Positions 60,839 to 64,000 of a stretch of DNA of 64,000 bases are shown piece by piece. How positions within the stretch are numbered: the first letter of the stretch is position 1; each line of letters begins with the position of its first letter. The notes under the pieces were generated by a model. It searched no databases, had not been told where the DNA came from, and worked only from the letters and a program-made list of their open reading frames with translations. Origin of the DNA: Neobacillus vireti (GTDB taxonomy: Bacteria; Bacillota; Bacilli; Bacillales; Cytobacillaceae); the NCBI RefSeq assembly GCF_001026695.1, contig NZ_LDNB01000002.1, positions 965,702-1,029,701 of the forward strand. Reading direction: 5' to 3'. A program made the translations under genes and the position numbers.

Positions 60839-61105
60839 ATGGCCTATTTCGCAGCAATTCTACACATGATTGATACTGAAAAAAATAAAGAAGTACTTCC
60901 CCGTCATATTCAGTATTTAGATGAACTGGATGCGCAAGGGAAAATTTTTGCTAGAGGTCCTTTTTTAGACGAATCTGGCGGGCTTGTGGTATATGTGGCT
61001 GATTCATTTGAAGAGGCTCACGCCTTAGCTGTTAAAGACCCTCATGTAGTCGAAGGATCCCGGAATTTAGAACTAAGGGAATGGAAGATTCTTGTAAAAA
61101 GTTAG
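60839..61105 (+). CDS. YciI family protein
   Basis: An 88-residue ferredoxin-like-fold protein: YFAAILHMIDTEKNKEVLPRH, the ARGPFLDESGG region with the conserved aspartate, and DPHVVEGSRNLELREWKI. YciI-like proteins include dehalogenase/muconolactone-isomerase-like enzymes. It may handle a small reactive pathway intermediate. The start lies 10 bp after the ALDH stop. Confidence 0.8.
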   Translation: MAYFAAILHMIDTEKNKEVLPRHIQYLDELDAQGKIFARGPFLDESGGLVVYVADSFEEAHALAVKDPHVVEGSRNLELREWKILVKS

Positions 61106-61128
61106 CGGGTTCTAAACCACTATCTTAA

Positions 61129-61144
61129 CTTGCATGGTACATGG
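61129..61144. promoter_or_regulatory. GntR operator-like site 3
   Basis: CTTGCATGGTACATGG, the exact inverse of the site at 52842-52857, in the 73-bp gap before the amidase gene. A good promoter is not evident; TATCTT at 61121 is a weak -10 candidate. Confidence 0.68.
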
Positions 61145-61178
61145 TAGTGGTTCGGATTTTTCAAAAGGAGTGAAGAGA

Positions 61179-61853
61179 ATGGATTTGAAACAAACAGCCC
61201 TCTTGTTGATTGATCTCCAAAAGGAAAGTGGTACATCGGATGTTGTGGGGATGCGTGAAGTGGTTCAAAACGCCGAGCTTCTCATCCGCACCTGCCGTGA
61301 AAAGGGAATCCCGATTATTTATACGCGCCATATTGGCAGGGCAGATGGAATCGGACTAGCAAATAAAGAACCGGTAAATGAACTGGGTGCACCGATCTAT
61401 TATCAAGCCGAAACGGAAAACGTTGAAATTATCGCCGAACTAAGACCGGGGAAAACCGACATCGTGGTGGATAAATATCGCTACAGCGGTTTTTACGAAT
61501 CCAGCCTTGATTTAATGCTGAAAAGTTTAAATGTGAAACATTTAATTGTTGGCGGCGTTCTGACTGATTGCTGTGTATTAGCCACCGTTTTAGATGCATA
61601 TTATCGCGATTATCAAGTGAATCTTGTCAAAGATATGTGTGGAACCACAACAGAAGGTGCTCACATGGCTTCTATATTAATGATGGCTAACTGGATATAT
61701 GATCTGAAAGTTTATGACGCCAAGCAAATGACAAAGAGAATAAACGGTGAAGACTATCACGTTTGGGAATCTTCTGGGCCGGACGAACTGCAATTCTCAC
61801 CAGAAGATGTGCGTGGGATTTTCGCCAAGCTATCACATAAAGTAGGAATCTAG
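61179..61853 (+). CDS. isochorismatase-fold cysteine hydrolase (amidase)
   Basis: A 224-residue cysteine hydrolase with Asp12 (LLLIDLQ), Lys99 (VVDKYRYSGF), the cis-peptide VGGV and Cys132 (GVLTDCCVLAT), the complete catalytic set. The family includes maleamate amidohydrolase NicF, RutB, N-carbamoylsarcosine amidase and nicotinamidase. AAAAGGAGTG supports the ATG at 61179; the frame from 61134 starts in the operator. It should release ammonia or formamide/carbamate from an acyclic amide. Together with permease B it forms a subunit with its own operator. Confidence 0.86.
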   Translation: MDLKQTALLLIDLQKESGTSDVVGMREVVQNAELLIRTCREKGIPIIYTRHIGRADGIGLANKEPVNELGAPIYYQAETENVEIIAELRPGKTDIVVDKYRYSGFYESSLDLMLKSLNVKHLIVGGVLTDCCVLATVLDAYYRDYQVNLVKDMCGTTTEGAHMASILMMANWIYDLKVYDAKQMTKRINGEDYHVWESSGPDELQFSPEDVRGIFAKLSHKVGI

Positions 61854-61888
61854 ATTTTTTGCTAAAAAAATCAAATGGGGGAATGTAT

Positions 61889-63286
61889 GTGAAGGTTGAA
61901 ACGCGGAGTATAGAATATGTTCCAGAGAATGAAAGACACGGGAAGGCGAGAGATTTATTTCCAATCTGGTTTGGGGCGAATATGAATATTACAACCCTTG
62001 TGTCTGGGGCATTGCCAATTATGTTGGGACTTAACCTCTTCTGGAGTATCGTTGCGATTATTATCGGCGCCCTTATTGGTGCTATTTTCATGGCATCCCA
62101 TTCTGTGCAGGGACCAAGGCTAGGAATCCCGCAAATGATTCAGAGCAGGGCGCAATTTGGGGTCATTGGGGCGATTATTCCTTTATTTCTCGTCATGTTT
62201 ATCTACCTTGGCTTTTTTGCAAGCAATACTTTGCTGGCTGCCCAAACGATTGGCGATATTCTTCCGATTGGCCAAACGTGGAACATTATCTTTATTGGGG
62301 CGATCTGTTTTGTTGTCGCTTTATATGGATACGACTTAATCCATAAAGTACAAAAGTGGTTCTCAGCGGCTTCATTGGTGCTATTTTTAATCATGACGGT
62401 TATCGTATTTCTATTACCGGTACCTGCCGAGCAATGGGTGTCTTCTGAATTTAACTTATCGGCCTTTCTGCTCTCCGTCAGTATCGCTGTAACGTGGCAA
62501 TTATCGTATGCCCCCTATGTGGCCGACTATTCCCGCTATCTACCTACCAATACACCACCAAAACAAACCTTTTGGTATAGCTATTCGGGCACAGTGATTG
62601 GCGCGGTTTGGATGATGGCTTTAGGAGCTGTCTTAACTATTGCAATCCCCAATTTCGCTGACAATACCGGCGGAAATTTAGCCGGTCTATTTGGAAGCTT
62701 TGCTATTATCATGTTTGTCTTGATTATCTTTGGCCAGTTGGCAATCAACGTGTTTAACCTGTACGGCGCATTTATGTCTTCCATTACAACTATTGAACCG
62801 TTTTTTAAATTCAGAGTTACGCCAAAGGTTCGCTTTGCCTTTCTGCTTGTGATCACAATAGTTGCCACAGGGTTATGTATACTTGGGCAAGGGAATTTCT
62901 TAGACTTTTTCTTAAACTTTATATTCTTTATGAGCTATTTCTTAATCCCATGGACATCTATTAACCTAGTGGATTATTATGTCTTGCGTTCAGGCGAATA
63001 CAGTGTCAAAGACATCTTTGACCTTAACGGCAAATATGGTAAGGTCAACTGGATCGCATCGTTTGCATTTGTTGCATCCATCGTTGTTGAAATCCCATTT
63101 GTAAACGCTTCATTTTATGTGGGCCCAATTGCCAATCTGCTTGATGGGGCAGACTTAGCCTGGGCTGTAGGGCTTTTCTTACCGGCTGCTCTTTATTACT
63201 TCCCCATGAAGCGTAAGTTGAGTCGTTCCGATGCACCTTTGGAAGCAAATGTATTAGGGGGAATGAACGAAGTGGAAGAAGTTTAA
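61889..63286 (+). CDS. NCS1 family permease B
   Basis: A 465-residue paralogue of permease A with the same N-terminal block (MKVETRSIEYVPENERHGKA) and membrane topology, plus an added C-terminal stretch (ANVLGGMNEVEEV). GGGGG lies 7 nt before the GTG at 61889, which aligns with the start of permease A. It follows the amidase gene by 35 bp. The two permeases probably differ in substrate or affinity. Confidence 0.87.
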   Translation: MKVETRSIEYVPENERHGKARDLFPIWFGANMNITTLVSGALPIMLGLNLFWSIVAIIIGALIGAIFMASHSVQGPRLGIPQMIQSRAQFGVIGAIIPLFLVMFIYLGFFASNTLLAAQTIGDILPIGQTWNIIFIGAICFVVALYGYDLIHKVQKWFSAASLVLFLIMTVIVFLLPVPAEQWVSSEFNLSAFLLSVSIAVTWQLSYAPYVADYSRYLPTNTPPKQTFWYSYSGTVIGAVWMMALGAVLTIAIPNFADNTGGNLAGLFGSFAIIMFVLIIFGQLAINVFNLYGAFMSSITTIEPFFKFRVTPKVRFAFLLVITIVATGLCILGQGNFLDFFLNFIFFMSYFLIPWTSINLVDYYVLRSGEYSVKDIFDLNGKYGKVNWIASFAFVASIVVEIPFVNASFYVGPIANLLDGADLAWAVGLFLPAALYYFPMKRKLSRSDAPLEANVLGGMNEVEEV

Positions 63287-63289
63287 AAA

Positions 63290-63321
63290 GAAAAAGTGCC
63301 AGGCACCAACCAGTAATGATG
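63290..63321 (+). repeat. GTGCCAGGCACC motif interrupted by IS
   Basis: AAAAAGTGCCAGGCACCAAC marks a dispersed hairpin half; the IS end begins directly after it. Confidence 0.5.
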
Positions 63322-64000
63322 TGATCCCCCAAAAGTTAGAGTTTTATATATTAAGCAGCTAATTGGCTGGTATGGATACGGTATTGAACCGGACTCATGC
63401 CTGCCAATTTTTTCTTTATACGGTTGTTATCATAATAATCGATATATTCTTCAATTCTCTTTTTTAATTCCTCAAACGAGCGCAATGCTTCCCCATAGTA
63501 CATTTCCTGTTTCATTAACCCGAAAAAGTTCTCCATGGGGGAATTATCTAAACAGTTTCCTTTTCGCGACATACTCTGGAACACTTTGTTTTCCTTGAGT
63601 GTTTTTACCCATTTATTATGTTGATAATGCCACCCTTGATCAGAATGTATAGTAGTTCTGAACTTCGATTCTTTTACAATATCTAGGGCTTCCCCAAGAG
63701 GTTTGAGCGCTAATTCTAAAGTTGGACGCATACTTATCCCATACGAAAGAATTTCGCCATTGAACATATCCATAATTGGATTTAGATACAGTTTTACACT
63801 GTCTAAACACTTGAATTCTGTAATATCTGTGCTTAATTTCTGATGACACACAGTTGTGTGAAAACGACGATTAATACGGTTTTTGGTAACCGTTCCGATA
63901 GTACCTTTGTAAGAACTGTACTTGCGTGATTTTCTTTTGAACTTATCACCCTTGAGTCCAAGTTTATTCATGATCCGTTGAACCTTCTTATGATTGACTT
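63322..64000 (-). mobile_element. IS3-family (IS150 group) insertion sequence, partial
   Basis: Right end TGATCCCCCAAAAGTTAGA at 63322, typical of this group (TG...CA ends), followed by the transposase reading inward on the minus strand. The left end lies beyond the window. Confidence 0.8.
63351..64000 (-). CDS. IS3-family transposase OrfB, C-terminal part
   Basis: The frame continues through the window edge (VNHKKVQRIMNKLGLKGDKF). Catalytic DDE residues are all present: Asp in LSTDITEF, Asp in IHSDQGWHYQ and Glu in SPMENFFGLMKQE. The ending YRIHTSQLAA is complete. It is a different IS from the remnant at 39.1-40.2 kb, and looks intact. It flanks the right catabolic block. Confidence 0.87.
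   Translation of the reverse strand, partial: VNHKKVQRIMNKLGLKGDKFKRKSRKYSSYKGTIGTVTKNRINRRFHTTVCHQKLSTDITEFKCLDSVKLYLNPIMDMFNGEILSYGISMRPTLELALKPLGEALDIVKESKFRTTIHSDQGWHYQHNKWVKTLKENKVFQSMSRKGNCLDNSPMENFFGLMKQEMYYGEALRSFEELKKRIEEYIDYYDNNRIKKKLAGMSPVQYRIHTSQLAA

Noticed and set aside
53766..61853. Standard Rut uracil pathway
   Set aside because: LLM sequence does not resemble RutA, and RutC (RidA) and RutE homologues are missing while ALDHs, YciI and flavokinase are added.

Overview
The window reads as chromosome from a low-GC, spore-forming member of the Bacillaceae (Neobacillus/Cytobacillus-like). The evidence is AGGAGG-type ribosome sites with frequent TTG and GTG starts, YteA, an FbpA-like protein, CsxC-like spore-surface genes, lmo0937- and DUF3243-type proteins, and the GGGTCAGACCC and GTGTCAGGCACC intergenic hairpins common in these genomes. 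The species cannot be fixed from this sequence. All family assignments were made by reading the sequence; no search was run.

Left catabolic block (0-6.54 kb, all +): a small conserved protein, a type I extradiol dioxygenase, a BphB-like cis-dihydrodiol dehydrogenase, an NCS1 permease with an odd cysteine-rich tail, a NicX-like (2,5-dihydroxypyridine 5,6-dioxygenase family) enzyme, a nitrilase-fold amidase and an atypical SDR, closed by a terminator. It looks like the back half of an operon for uptake, ring opening and deamidation of an N-containing aromatic.

Right catabolic block (51.4-63.3 kb): an NCS1 permease gene divergent from a GntR/FCD regulator. After the regulator come a luciferase-like flavin monooxygenase, a DUF1185-type protein, an alpha/beta hydrolase, an ALDH, an FMN reductase, a stand-alone flavokinase, a second ALDH, a YciI protein, an isochorismatase-fold amidase and a second NCS1 permease. 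Three copies of one 16-bp operator-like sequence lie at the divergent promoters and before the amidase gene. The gene set matches the chemistry of flavin-dependent N-heterocycle ring cleavage (pyridine Pyr and uracil Rut pathways) but has its own composition. It is bounded by decayed gene copies on the left and an IS3-family element on the right.

Accessory zones (9.3-12.8 kb and 36.1-40.9 kb): small unrelated genes (acetyltransferases, MarR, Imm26-like, aminoglycoside phosphotransferase-like, methyltransferase, DUF3888-like, small membrane proteins, a truncated kinase) alternate with copies of one hairpin element carrying a conserved AACGGGTGC core. A tyrosine recombinase with a substituted catalytic residue abuts one copy. 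This resembles a gene-cassette array, although the element is not a canonical integron attC.

Other regions: 13.7-18.8 kb mixed housekeeping and accessory genes; 18.9-19.1 kb an ALDH relic; 19.2-22.8 kb three spore-surface-like genes, one with 126-bp tandem repeats; 22.9-23.2 kb a type I toxin locus; 23.3-27.5 kb pucG-like, SEC-C and MscS genes; 27.9-33.8 kb a PhnSTUV-like ABC operon beside a secreted phosphodiesterase; 34-35.7 kb a dipeptidase and a small acetyltransferase; 41.6-50.6 kb hydrolase, TPR, M20 fusion, MFS and PhnB-like genes interspersed with decayed fragments.
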